From the IMG/VR virus record IMGVR_UViG_3300021139_000051, positions 1-37,969 of that record: a stretch of DNA of 37,969 nucleotides. One strand, given 5' to 3'. This document shows positions 17,198 to 24,974 of this stretch, in pieces (the stretch's first letter is position 1; every line of letters begins with the position of its first letter). The translations under genes and the position numbers were made by a program. This stretch comes from a virus. A model generated the notes under the pieces. It did not search any database and was not told the DNA's origin. It saw only the letters and a program-made list of their open reading frames with translations.

Positions 17198-17608
17198 TTA
17201 TTTGTTTAGCGAGTCGTATTGACTGTAGCAGGCTTCGAGGCCGGTTCTGAGGATGTCTGCTCTGGCAGCTTCCCGCTCAAGAAATTCTGCATCCTCGGCA
17301 GAAAGGGTTGCCCCAGTTCCGCACGATCCATTTGAGGCGCTTTGGGTGCGATTGGGACGGCTACGCAGCTGGCTAACAGCATCGAGCAGCTGATTGTTAA
17401 TAGAAGCGATTTTAGCATCTTTGTCTTTCCTTATTTCGTCTGCGGCTGTTTGATGTAGCTCTTGAGCTTTTTGAGTTGCTGCCGCCTGTTCCATTTTGTA
17501 ACGCTCAAAACGCCCAGCTTCAATGCTATACCCAGTATAACCAGCGATAAGAACAGCCAGAGCAAAAAGTCCAATTTTGACATAAGTGATTATTCCTAGC
17601 GGAAACAT
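17198..17608 (-). CDS. Rz: Inner-membrane spanin (Rz-like)
   Basis: Inner-membrane subunit of the spanin complex that fuses or disrupts the outer membrane in the last step of lysis of Gram-negative hosts. A single N-terminal transmembrane segment (about 9-28) is followed by a charged periplasmic coiled coil rich in Ala, Glu, Lys and Gln (about 30-80), then a linker and a short helical C-terminus. The length of 136 aa fits Rz proteins. A lipoprotein gene (17206-17418) lies entirely inside it in another frame, the classical Rz/Rz1 nested arrangement. The start overlaps the stop of the holin-like gene by one base (TAATG). Confidence 0.85.
   Translation of the reverse strand: MFPLGIITYVKIGLFALAVLIAGYTGYSIEAGRFERYKMEQAAATQKAQELHQTAADEIRKDKDAKIASINNQLLDAVSQLRSRPNRTQSASNGSCGTGATLSAEDAEFLEREAARADILRTGLEACYSQYDSLNK
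17206..17418 (-). CDS. Rz1: Outer-membrane spanin lipoprotein nested in Rz (Rz1-like)
   Basis: A 70-aa protein encoded wholly within the Rz gene in a different frame. It starts with Lys3 and a hydrophobic signal segment ending in the lipobox LLASC, with Cys18 the expected lipidated residue. The mature 53 residues are rich in Pro, as in Rz1 proteins. It would be anchored in the outer membrane and pair with the C-terminus of the Rz protein across the periplasm. The lipobox at the right distance, the nested position and the neighbouring lysis genes together make this a real gene and not a shadow frame. Confidence 0.85.
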   Translation of the reverse strand: MLKSLLLTISCSMLLASCVAVPIAPKAPQMDRAELGQPFLPRMQNFLSGKLPEQTSSEPASKPATVNTTR

Positions 17609-17838
17609 TATTGTGGTTCCGCACCAGACATTTGTTTACCGGCAACAGAGGCGGCACCAGAGCCAGAGACGATGCCTAGGGCACCGGCTAGCTCGGTTAG
17701 GCTAATCTCTTTGCCAGCATAGATTAAATAGATAGCAGAAGCACCAATAAGAATAAAACCACCAAGCCATGCCCAACGAGCAATGTCATGGGTCTTGTTA
17801 TCTTTGCCAGTTAATATATGAGTAAATATTTCGTTCAT
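17608..17838 (-). CDS. Holin-like small membrane protein (76 aa)
   Basis: A short protein with a charged N-terminus (about 1-22), a strong hydrophobic segment (about 23-41) and a second Gly/Ala/Ser-rich moderately hydrophobic segment (about 48-66), ending in a polar tail. The size, two possible membrane spans and position directly upstream of the spanin and endolysin genes fit a holin, which opens the inner membrane at the timed start of lysis. It abuts the upstream gene (TAA followed directly by ATG) and overlaps Rz by one base. Another small membrane protein function cannot be excluded. Confidence 0.6.
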   Translation of the reverse strand: MNEIFTHILTGKDNKTHDIARWAWLGGFILIGASAIYLIYAGKEISLTELAGALGIVSGSGAASVAGKQMSGAEPQ

Positions 17839-18288
17839 TTATTTAATACCCCACGTAAGATACCACGCAATGAGCGCAGCAAGTGCAAAACAGTAGAACT
17901 GCACTTTTCTAACCTCTCTAAGGTCATGTTGAAATTCTTCGTTATTCTTTCGTTCAAGATTTTCTATGTCCAGTTTTATTTTGAGTAGCGCCTCCCACTC
18001 CTTGGCTCCGTACTTTTTGACAAAGTCAATTTTGAGTTTGGCCTCTTCGTCGGAGATGTGTTTTTTGTGCTTCCACTCATCTAGCGCCTTGATGAGTGCG
18101 TGTTCTTTTTTAAATTCAGCCTCACGACGAGCACGTGTGCGCTCTTGGGCTCTTTGGTTTGCCAGATCGACGGCATCTTTTTGGACACCCTCGATTGACT
18201 TGCTTAGTTGTTTAGATCCTTGCCGGGCAGAGTCTATGCTCTGTGCAAGGGCTTTGGTGCCCTCTGTTATTCCGAATGGGTCTGTCAT
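17839..18288 (-). CDS. Coiled-coil protein with C-terminal membrane anchor (149 aa), lysis cassette
   Basis: The protein is mostly a charged helix with heptad-like Lys/Glu/Ala spacing (about 10-125) and ends with one hydrophobic segment (about 130-146), so it is probably tail-anchored with the coil in the cytoplasm. It lies six bases after the neighbouring 77-aa membrane protein and directly before the holin-like gene. A role as a lysis regulator (antiholin or holin partner) or membrane-tethered assembly factor is possible; no family is recognised. Confidence 0.65.
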   Translation of the reverse strand: MTDPFGITEGTKALAQSIDSARQGSKQLSKSIEGVQKDAVDLANQRAQERTRARREAEFKKEHALIKALDEWKHKKHISDEEAKLKIDFVKKYGAKEWEALLKIKLDIENLERKNNEEFQHDLREVRKVQFYCFALAALIAWYLTWGIK

Positions 18289-18294
18289 TACGCA

Positions 18295-18528
18295 TTACTT
18301 ATCCCGCATTGCGTCCAGCTTGTCCTCAATACGATGGACAGCTTTGAGAACTTCTTCCCAACGACTGGAGAAATCATCTTTGCGCATGTAATTATCTGCT
18401 AGGTGATTTCGTAGCTCAGACACATCTTCTTTAAGAGACTGGACCGCAGTCCAGAGCTCTTTACAGAACCACCCAATAACAACACAGATCAGTGGCAGTA
18501 TGGTGTTAATTAGAAATTGCAAGTCCAC
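18295..18528 (-). CDS. Small protein with N-terminal membrane segment and coiled coil (77 aa)
   Basis: GTG start at 18528, as no earlier ATG exists after the upstream stop. The N-terminal hydrophobic segment (about 5-22) is followed by a charged coil (about 28-75). This layout is the mirror image of the downstream 149-aa protein, which has its anchor at the C-terminus. Similar small proteins sit beside phage holins, and XhlA-like proteins have a comparable size but the opposite order. The function is unknown, but membership of the lysis cassette is likely. Confidence 0.6.
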   Translation of the reverse strand: MDLQFLINTILPLICVVIGWFCKELWTAVQSLKEDVSELRNHLADNYMRKDDFSSRWEEVLKAVHRIEDKLDAMRDK

Positions 18529-18541
18529 GGATTAATCTTTC

Positions 18542-18916
18542 TTAGGCTGGAGTTGGTTCAGTTACAGCATCCCACGCCTTGGTCTCTTCGTTCCAAGTAT
18601 ATTGCTTGCCGTCTGTTGGGTAGGCGACTGGTGCCTCCCAAATGTAGCTAGTTTGATTCAAAGTCCAAGAAGCATATGGTTGTGGAGCATGGAAACCTGT
18701 TCCATCCCATGTATAACCAATACCAGCATAGTTTTTGTTTAAGGCTTCACCGCCATCTGGCTGACCATCAGCACCATAGTGAACTCCACCACGGGTGTTG
18801 TATGAGGTCTGTACCCAGCTTGCTGGGTCACCAAGAGCCCCAGTAGCGATGAACTCTGGCTCAGCGACGATGACTTGGGTTACGAGGTTGTTTTCAACTT
18901 TAGCAAAGTGTGCCAT
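18542..18916 (-). CDS. Conserved phage tail-associated protein of the MAHFAK type (124 aa)
   Basis: The sequence follows a pattern I recognise from many environmental and T4-like/cyanophage genomes. It opens MAHFAKVENN, followed by an acidic loop, WVQTSYNTRGG, NYAGIGYTWDG, PQPYASWTLN, W-E-A-P-V and a final Trp-containing strand. In those genomes it lies among tail fibre or baseplate genes; its biochemical role is not established. Here it follows the HNH endonuclease gene, with AAGGA next to the upstream stop as ribosome binding site. The many aromatic residues in short strands suggest a small beta-rich binding module. Confidence 0.7.
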   Translation of the reverse strand: MAHFAKVENNLVTQVIVAEPEFIATGALGDPASWVQTSYNTRGGVHYGADGQPDGGEALNKNYAGIGYTWDGTGFHAPQPYASWTLNQTSYIWEAPVAYPTDGKQYTWNEETKAWDAVTEPTPA

Positions 18917-18926
18917 TATTTTTCCT

Positions 18927-19391
18927 TTATATATGTTTCCAAGACTGTTTTGCCCAAATACGATACACCGTAGATGGAACTAAATCAAACTCATTGCAAA
19001 GCACTTTATAGCTTTCATTGGCTCTTGCTCTTATTTGTTCTATTTGTTCATTTGTTAGCTTGTGATGACCTTGTGATTCACCTTTAGCTTGACGATTTTT
19101 ACCTACTTTATCAGCAATATTTTGTTTGTGTGTGCCGTAAAACAGGTGTTTTGGGTTAACGCACAATGGATTATCGCAAGTATGACAAACACACATTCCT
19201 TTGGGAGAATTGCCTAAATGAATTTTTGCTGAGAATTGATGCGCTCTTGTCATTAACTGAATATCACCATCCCAAAATTGACCATATCCATCTTTATCTG
19301 TTGCGCCTAAAAAATTCCAGCAAGCATCATCAGACTGCTTATCAGTCTTTGACCAAAATTTTTGTTTGCTGTCTATTCTAGGTCTTCCCAT
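18927..19391 (-). CDS. HNH homing endonuclease with C-terminal DNA-binding segment (154 aa)
   Basis: A mobile DNA endonuclease. The HNH core spans about residues 45-88: R49-A-H51 at the start, then [15 protein letters not shown] with H70, Cys residues for a metal-binding knuckle, N79 and H82. The N-terminus has the W-N-F-x-G stretch common ahead of such cores. The last 45 residues ([13 protein letters not shown] to the end) look like a helix-turn-helix that would give target specificity. It sits between the last tail fibre gene and the conserved 124-aa protein with only 3-10 base gaps. GAGGTGAG overlaps the upstream stop as ribosome site. This is a free-standing homing gene, not inside an intron as far as the reading frames show. 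Confidence 0.9.
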   Translation of the reverse strand: MGRPRIDSKQKFWSKTDKQSDDACWNFLGATDKDGYGQFWDGDIQLMTRAHQFSAKIHLGNSPKGMCVCHTCDNPLCVNPKHLFYGTHKQNIADKVGKNRQAKGESQGHHKLTNEQIEQIRARANESYKVLCNEFDLVPSTVYRIWAKQSWKHI

Positions 19392-19394
19392 ATC

Positions 19395-20417
19395 TCACCT
19401 CGCATTAGCGAATTTCGTTGGATTCTCGGCAAATGCCATGTAGATATATGTACCACCAGATGCGTTTATATTTGAACCAGATGATCTAATTTTAAATCCG
19501 TTTGATAAAAAATCAAATCCGTTATCAGAAGATTCAGCTAATGAATCATTTGGATAAAGTGCTAAGTCAACTAAATTATAAGTATTTCTAGTGCTATCCA
19601 TTGTTACCCAATAGCTAGTTGTATCAGTTCTTTTTCTTAATACAAACTTAGGTCTAAACCCTGTGTATACAAATGGACCGTCAGCAGAACCATTACCTGT
19701 ATAGCTACCAAACTGTGAGAAGCCAGCTACGGGTGCCCAGCAGTATGCTACCATTGTTGCACTAGCATCATAATTACTACCAAGACCAGCAAAACTCATA
19801 ACTGTACTTGTCGGTGCTGTGTTATTAAAAATAGTTCTTGATGCGGATGCGCCAGTTGATTGAAGAAAAACTGAGTTAGTTGCACCTAAACTTTGATGAT
19901 ATACAGCCCATCCTGATGTTGCACTTCTTTGTTTAGTAATAATCATTGCTGGCGCAACACCAAGCCCATGACCTACTGTCCAAGAAGAGCCTGAAGCTGG
20001 GTTTGTATAAGTAACAATACTAAATCCAGCGGTTGCATTTACACTTACTGTGGATGTAACAGATCCATTGTTGTTGGTTGATGTTGATCCTTGTCCAGCT
20101 TGCCATTGCCAAGCAACCATAGATGCTCCATTGCTATTACCGCCAGCATCAGATCCAACAGTAAATCCACTAGAGTCAAATGATGTAACACCAGAATAAG
20201 TAGCTTCGGCATCAGATAAATTTGATGCTAAAAATTTAGTTGTTCCACGAACAGAGTCAAAAAGACCATTATTGTAGGTATTTGAACGACCTTTATACCA
20301 AACAAAATCAGGTTTAAAGCTACCAGCATTGGTTACTGATAGAGATGATCCATTACCAGTATAGGTAGTAGCATCCATTACTGTCCGACCGTTGGGGATT
20401 GCGTATGTTGTTGGCAT
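19395..20417 (-). CDS. Tail fibre protein with repeated beta modules (340 aa)
   Basis: I set the start at the ATG at 20417 (protein MPTTYAIPNG...), four bases after the stop of the upstream adhesin. The longer frame to 20540 would overlap that gene by 119 bases. Three related blocks can be seen: FKPDFVWYK (near residue 34), GLGVAPAMIITKQR and FRPKFVLRKR. Each has a short hydrophobic strand with Pro and a following Lys or Arg, and the first and third are preceded by a TGNG turn. These resemble domains found in fibre proteins of uncultured phages alongside LamG and SPRY modules. It is probably a receptor-binding or fibre-tip protein partnered with the 1188-aa protein. Confidence 0.65.
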   Translation of the reverse strand: MPTTYAIPNGRTVMDATTYTGNGSSLSVTNAGSFKPDFVWYKGRSNTYNNGLFDSVRGTTKFLASNLSDAEATYSGVTSFDSSGFTVGSDAGGNSNGASMVAWQWQAGQGSTSTNNNGSVTSTVSVNATAGFSIVTYTNPASGSSWTVGHGLGVAPAMIITKQRSATSGWAVYHQSLGATNSVFLQSTGASASRTIFNNTAPTSTVMSFAGLGSNYDASATMVAYCWAPVAGFSQFGSYTGNGSADGPFVYTGFRPKFVLRKRTDTTSYWVTMDSTRNTYNLVDLALYPNDSLAESSDNGFDFLSNGFKIRSSGSNINASGGTYIYMAFAENPTKFANAR

Positions 20418-20421
20418 AGTC

Positions 20422-23400
20422 TTATAGGTTGTAAGTGTTAAGTCCAACATACCCTGCTGGTGGCGTATACGCCCAAGGTTGTTGACCAAAGTTAACAGAG
20501 AATCCTTCTCCGCCTGATGAGTTATATGCTCCACCAGCAAAGAAGAAGCTACCAGTAATACCTGTTGCGGCTACGCCTTGGCTTGTTCCATTTTTATAGA
20601 ATGTAATTGTGCCAGCACCAGCATCAAATGCTACTCCAATAACATCATTTACTGTATAGGATGTTCCGTATGCAGAGTTTGTGTTGTTGTAGTAAAGACC
20701 ACTGGAATTGTAATACGCATAAGATGGCGTAAAAATCCAAAAACGAGAATCGGCCACATTCGCATTAAACGTACTTCCAACTATTCCATACATAGCATTT
20801 GAACCAGATTGGAAAGTAAATTCAGCATAGAATTTACCTGTTCCATTCATCGCCATAGTGGAGCAAATTGATTTCCAAGTTGCGTTTGCAGAGCTATTAA
20901 ATGTTAAGTTTCCGTTATATGAAGTTGAACTACTTGGAATATCCAATGGGTTCAATACTGCATAGTTTGCCTGTGTTGTGCTGGTCAGCGTTGGGACGTC
21001 GGTCATGGTGTCAAGTGTATAGCCTGTTGTCTGACCGATGTTGTTAGCTGTCCAGTTGTTGCCAGCTGGGCCAAAGTCTGTAACTGTATTGGCAAGGATG
21101 GCAAATGGGTATGTTGCTGCAGTTGACACAGAACCGTTGTTGGTGATTGAGAACGCATTTGATGAATTATCAACAATAGTAGCGTTTTGCAATGTCAACA
21201 AAGATGTTCCGCTTACATTGGTCAACGGTGTTGTAGAAGGTGTAAAGCTGTTTGTATATAAGCCAGTACCTTTTACAATACGCACGTTGGAGATGTAGCC
21301 CGGTGTGTATTGGGCACCATTATTCTCTCCACCGATTGACTGAATCTGTGTTCCTGTTAAATTGGTTGAATCTGTGTTAGTGGATTGCAATACCCCGTTA
21401 ATAAACATCTTTAACGATGAGCCTGTTCTGGAAACAGCCAAGTGATACCAGTTGTTTGCACTAACTGTTCCGCCTGTCCAAGTGCCACCAGCGGTAATGA
21501 AACGGAATGTACCACCAGCGAGAATCTGGAATGTATAAACCTGACCACCAGAACCACCCCAACGAGCAATTAATGTTGGGTTATAGCCGGGGCTAACGTT
21601 AGTAACGTATGCCCAACATTCAATCGTAAAGTCGCCGGGTAAGTCAAATGCTGAGTTGTAAGCAGCAGTTAAATACTGGCTAGAACCATTAAACGAGCCA
21701 GCATAAGACTGAGTTGCAGTCATCGGCAAATAAAAGCCATTTGTGCCGTAGCTGCCGCCGTAGTTAATTGGTTGCCATACACCGTAGCTGTTAAATGTGC
21801 CAAATGCAGTAGGGGCTAGTGCTTGACCGTCGATGAACTGAACATTAGCCATGTAGCCGTCAAAGTAGAAATTATAACTTCCTGTATAGTTTTCATAACC
21901 AATTTTTATTAATTTACCTGCTGTGTTGTATAGCCAATTTCCTGTCACTGCAGAACTTGATGCAAATGATGTTACTTGAACGCCATTTACATACAATTTA
22001 GGCACTGAAGAAGCTGAACAAGCAACAACAATGTGATACCAAGCTGCTGGGTCACGATAAACAGCATTTGTAATAATTCCTTGTTCCCCGCCACCAGCAT
22101 AATTATTAATAATTCGAATTTGGTCTGAACTTGTAAAATCTAAAACACTATAATTTGAAGTATCAGTAAAGGAATTAAATAAACCTTGGTAAGCCCCAAA
22201 CTGACCTCTTTTTACCCACGCACTCCAAGTCCAAGTAGTTTGGTTACTTGTTACTGTTGGTGTGCGTGATAAGTATGCAGAGTTGCTTGAACGAAAACGC
22301 AATGAGTTGCCGACATAGGTCAACGGTGTTAAGTATCCGCTTGATGTAAACGTGTGGATTACATTGCCACCAGTGATCGTAACTGTACCGCCAGCCATTT
22401 GTTGAGTAGTGCCTGCGTAGCTAATGATTACGATGCCTGAGCCGCCAGCGCCGCCCGAGTCAGGTGGGACGTTGAAGTTACCGCCACCGCCACCGCCGGT
22501 GTTAGCTGTACCAGAGTTTGGTGTGCCGCTTTGTACACCAGAGCCGCCGCCTCCGTTACCACCAGTTCCTTGCGTTCCGCTATATGCACAACCGCCGCCG
22601 CCGCCAGCGTAATATTTAGATGTGCCAGATATAGTGGATGCTACACCAACACCACCATTACCGCCAACAGAAGTACCTGATGCGTTACCGCCAGCAGCAC
22701 CGGCACCGCCGCCACCACCTCCCGGCGAACCGCCTACGCCGTTGTTAAAGCCACTACCACCAGAGTAACCTTGACCAGAAGTAGCGGAACCGCCTGTGCC
22801 TTGACCAGCGCCTGATCTAGCACCGCCACCGCCGCCTGAACCGCCAGAAAGACCGTTCCACACGGCACTTGAAGCGCCGTATCCGCCCGCACCGCCGCCA
22901 CCGACAGCTGCTGTGGAAACTACTGCAAAGGAAGAATTTGCACCGCTAGTGCCTTGACCATCGGTAGTAGCACCTGCACCACCAGCACCAACGGTTACTA
23001 AGTATGTGGAGTTAGTGTCAATGGTTGTACCAGAGCCTGATAATAGACCACCAGCACCGCCACCACCTACTGCACCGCCACCACCACCAGCTACAATTAA
23101 ATAGCTTGCAGTTAAAGAATTTAATGGGGTGAGTGTGCCCGATGTGTTAAATGTGTGGATAGTATTTCCACCCACGGATGTGACGATACCGCCACCAAAT
23201 TGTTGTGCGCCAGCATAAGAGATGATGACTACACCTGAGCCACCTTGTCTACCAAGGTTTGCTCCGTTGCCATAACCACCGCCACCACCACCACCGCCTA
23301 AATTAGCAGTTCCTGCAGTTGCATTGTTATTTTGATTTGAACAACCAGTACCTCCACCGCCCGTACCTCCAGTGCCACCAGTGTATCCAGAAGCGCCACC

Positions 23401-23988
23401 AGTACCACCACCGCCGCCGCCAGCGTAAGTTACTGAAGAACCAGTGATTGATGATGAAGCGCCATTACCGCCAGTACCGCCATTGTTGCCAGAACCGTTA
23501 GAGCCTATTGCACCAGCTCCTCCACCGCCGCCGCCTCCTCCACCAACGCTACTATAATCTCCAGCTCCCCCATTGTATCCTTGTCCCGATGTTGCTGTAC
23601 CTGCGGTTGTTGCTGAAGAATACCAACCGCCAGAACCACCGCCAGAACCACCATTACCACCATTGGCTTGATATTTTGCACCATAACCACCTCCAACTGA
23701 AGCAGTTAATGCACCAAATTGAGAGTTTCCACCTTGTGAGCCATTAGTTCCCACTCCAGTAGGAGCAGCGCCACCAGCGCCCACAATAACTGCATAAGAT
23801 AAAGTAGGATTTAAGGATGTTGTGCCTGTTAAAAATCCACCGCCCGCACCACCACCAGCGTTGTCAGAACCTCCGCCGCCACCACCAGCTACTTGAAGAT
23901 AAGTTGCAGTAACGACAGACGCACCGCCGCCACTCGTCCAACCAAAGGCGGCTAGGGCTGCTGCTCCAATTTTAGATAAACGTGGCAT
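20422..23988 (-). CDS. Multidomain tail adhesin: two glycine-rich domains, two LamG-like domains, SPRY-like C-terminus (1188 aa)
   Basis: A modular receptor-binding protein. Residues about 26-265 and 292-530 are two copies of a Gly-rich domain with runs of up to nine Gly. Each opens (T/A)-S/T-Y-L-x-VAGGGGG and closes GGSG(V/I)VIISYAG. The copies are joined by nearly repeated linkers containing GG(I/T)VT, IHTF and LTPL. Such Gly-rich blocks form packed polyglycine-II helices in known phage adhesins. Residues ~565-735 and ~765-905 look like concanavalin/LamG-like domains: opening strands, AWYHI or NWYHL, then LYVNGV or MFINGV. Residues ~1050-1170 look SPRY-like (GKFYAEF, IGVAFDAGAGTITFYKNG). 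The N-terminus (MPRLSKIGAAALAAFGW) may attach to the tail. Domain names are by motif; an adhesin role is very likely. Confidence 0.82.
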   Translation of the reverse strand: MPRLSKIGAAALAAFGWTSGGGASVVTATYLQVAGGGGGGSDNAGGGAGGGFLTGTTSLNPTLSYAVIVGAGGAAPTGVGTNGSQGGNSQFGALTASVGGGYGAKYQANGGNGGSGGGSGGWYSSATTAGTATSGQGYNGGAGDYSSVGGGGGGGGGAGAIGSNGSGNNGGTGGNGASSSITGSSVTYAGGGGGGTGGASGYTGGTGGTGGGGTGCSNQNNNATAGTANLGGGGGGGGYGNGANLGRQGGSGVVIISYAGAQQFGGGIVTSVGGNTIHTFNTSGTLTPLNSLTASYLIVAGGGGGAVGGGGAGGLLSGSGTTIDTNSTYLVTVGAGGAGATTDGQGTSGANSSFAVVSTAAVGGGGAGGYGASSAVWNGLSGGSGGGGGARSGAGQGTGGSATSGQGYSGGSGFNNGVGGSPGGGGGGAGAAGGNASGTSVGGNGGVGVASTISGTSKYYAGGGGGCAYSGTQGTGGNGGGGSGVQSGTPNSGTANTGGGGGGNFNVPPDSGGAGGSGIVIISYAGTTQQMAGGTVTITGGNVIHTFTSSGYLTPLTYVGNSLRFRSSNSAYLSRTPTVTSNQTTWTWSAWVKRGQFGAYQGLFNSFTDTSNYSVLDFTSSDQIRIINNYAGGGEQGIITNAVYRDPAAWYHIVVACSASSVPKLYVNGVQVTSFASSSAVTGNWLYNTAGKLIKIGYENYTGSYNFYFDGYMANVQFIDGQALAPTAFGTFNSYGVWQPINYGGSYGTNGFYLPMTATQSYAGSFNGSSQYLTAAYNSAFDLPGDFTIECWAYVTNVSPGYNPTLIARWGGSGGQVYTFQILAGGTFRFITAGGTWTGGTVSANNWYHLAVSRTGSSLKMFINGVLQSTNTDSTNLTGTQIQSIGGENNGAQYTPGYISNVRIVKGTGLYTNSFTPSTTPLTNVSGTSLLTLQNATIVDNSSNAFSITNNGSVSTAATYPFAILANTVTDFGPAGNNWTANNIGQTTGYTLDTMTDVPTLTSTTQANYAVLNPLDIPSSSTSYNGNLTFNSSANATWKSICSTMAMNGTGKFYAEFTFQSGSNAMYGIVGSTFNANVADSRFWIFTPSYAYYNSSGLYYNNTNSAYGTSYTVNDVIGVAFDAGAGTITFYKNGTSQGVAATGITGSFFFAGGAYNSSGGEGFSVNFGQQPWAYTPPAGYVGLNTYNL
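22321..23241 (-). repeat. Internal duplication of glycine-rich domain and its linker in the adhesin gene
   Basis: Linker copies at 23119-23241 and 22321-22440 encode the same pattern (GGSG[VI]VIISYAG, then IHTF and LTPL), about 800 bases apart. The Gly-rich domain between them duplicates the one before. The copies differ in Gly-run length and loop residues, so the duplication is not recent. Confidence 0.75.
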
Positions 23989-23998
23989 CTATAAGACC

Positions 23999-24961
23999 TT
24001 AAGCGAATTTAGTTACTGAGGCGAGTACTGTGTAGGTAGCGGATGCTGTCTTGATGATAACAAAAGTGTAGGAGTCAAGCGCTGAAGCATCACCGCTAGT
24101 TGGGGCAGTACCACCCTGCCATTTAGGAGTGACGGATGTACCGTCAATGGTAAACGCACTTGGGTAGTACGCCGTTGTGCTGTTAGTCACAACCAGTGTG
24201 CATGAGATTGAGTCACCCACGGCCATCGCAGTGTTCAGTGTAGTACCAGAGCTAAACGAGAAGTTTATCGTCCAGTTGTTTGCGTTGTTGGCTGTGTAGT
24301 ACTGAACAGCACCGCTGTTGACATAGAAGTTAGTAGTCGCTGTCGGTGCAGTACCAACAATGTTAGCGACCTCAGTGATGTTGTTTGTCTTGATTGACGC
24401 AGTGGCAGTTGTGCCGCTAAATGTCTGAGTTGCTGTAAATGTATTGGTTGCGTTGGTAACGGCAATATTAGCGCCAGCCAATGTTGTAGCGCCAGTACCA
24501 CCAGAAGCAATTGGCAGTGTGCCTGTTGTTAACGCAGAGGTAGATGTTGCGTAAACAGCACCACCAGATGTGAACGATGTTAGGTTTGTACCACCAGCTG
24601 TTGTTGGCAATGTGCCAGTTGTCAGCACAGAGGTAGATGTTGCATAAACAGCACCACCAGATGTGAATGATGTTAGCCCTGTACCGCCGTTAGTAGTGGC
24701 CAATGTACCCGCAAGGGTAATTGCTCCGCTAGTTGACGTACTAGGTGTAAATCCAGTTGTTCCGGCAGAAAAGCTAGTTACTGGGGAGGCAGACGCAGAA
24801 TTTGCCAACAAAGTAACAACACCAGAGTTGTTCTTGTAGTAGAGCTTACCATCAGTAATGTTGATCGCCAACTCACCGTTGACAAGATTAGTATTTACAG
24901 GAACCGCAGAGGCAGTCGTGCTGTAATATAATGAGATGGGTGTGTAGCCTGTAGCTGCCAT
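23999..24961 (-). CDS. Tail fibre-type protein (320 aa)
   Basis: A Thr/Ser/Ala/Gly-rich beta protein. The N-terminal motif (YYSTTASAVPVNTNLVNGELAIN, split here as YYST..., then NGELAINI and DGKLYYKN) is a recurrent beginning of phage fibre proteins. The middle carries a 31-residue repeat (GGAVYATSTS... to the next copy) and SGGT turns typical of fibre shafts. The C-terminal 100 residues are a more regular beta domain, ending in VTKFA. It lies 13 bases after the 854-aa fibre gene and 10 bases before the adhesin gene, so the fibre parts are made together. The partner or receptor is unknown. Confidence 0.7.
   Translation of the reverse strand: MAATGYTPISLYYSTTASAVPVNTNLVNGELAINITDGKLYYKNNSGVVTLLANSASASPVTSFSAGTTGFTPSTSTSGAITLAGTLATTNGGTGLTSFTSGGAVYATSTSVLTTGTLPTTAGGTNLTSFTSGGAVYATSTSALTTGTLPIASGGTGATTLAGANIAVTNATNTFTATQTFSGTTATASIKTNNITEVANIVGTAPTATTNFYVNSGAVQYYTANNANNWTINFSFSSGTTLNTAMAVGDSISCTLVVTNSTTAYYPSAFTIDGTSVTPKWQGGTAPTSGDASALDSYTFVIIKTASATYTVLASVTKFA
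24538..24723 (-). repeat. Two near-identical 93-bp tandem units in a fibre gene
   Basis: Two neighbouring units 93 bases (31 codons) apart share long identical blocks such as the codons for GGAVYATSTS and LTSFTSGG, with only scattered, mostly synonymous changes. The in-frame period means copy-number change would lengthen or shorten the fibre shaft without a frameshift. Confidence 0.8.
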
Positions 24962-24974
24962 GTTTATTTCCTAG

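Noticed and set aside
20418-20540. Longer start for the 340-aa fibre (41 extra residues)
   Set aside because: It would overlap the adhesin gene by 119 bases. The ATG at 20417, four bases after the adhesin stop, gives a fibre-like N-terminus.
22424-22612. Pro-rich antisense frame opposite the glycine-rich adhesin
   Set aside because: Gly codons read as Pro or Ala on the other strand; this is a direct consequence of the Gly runs.
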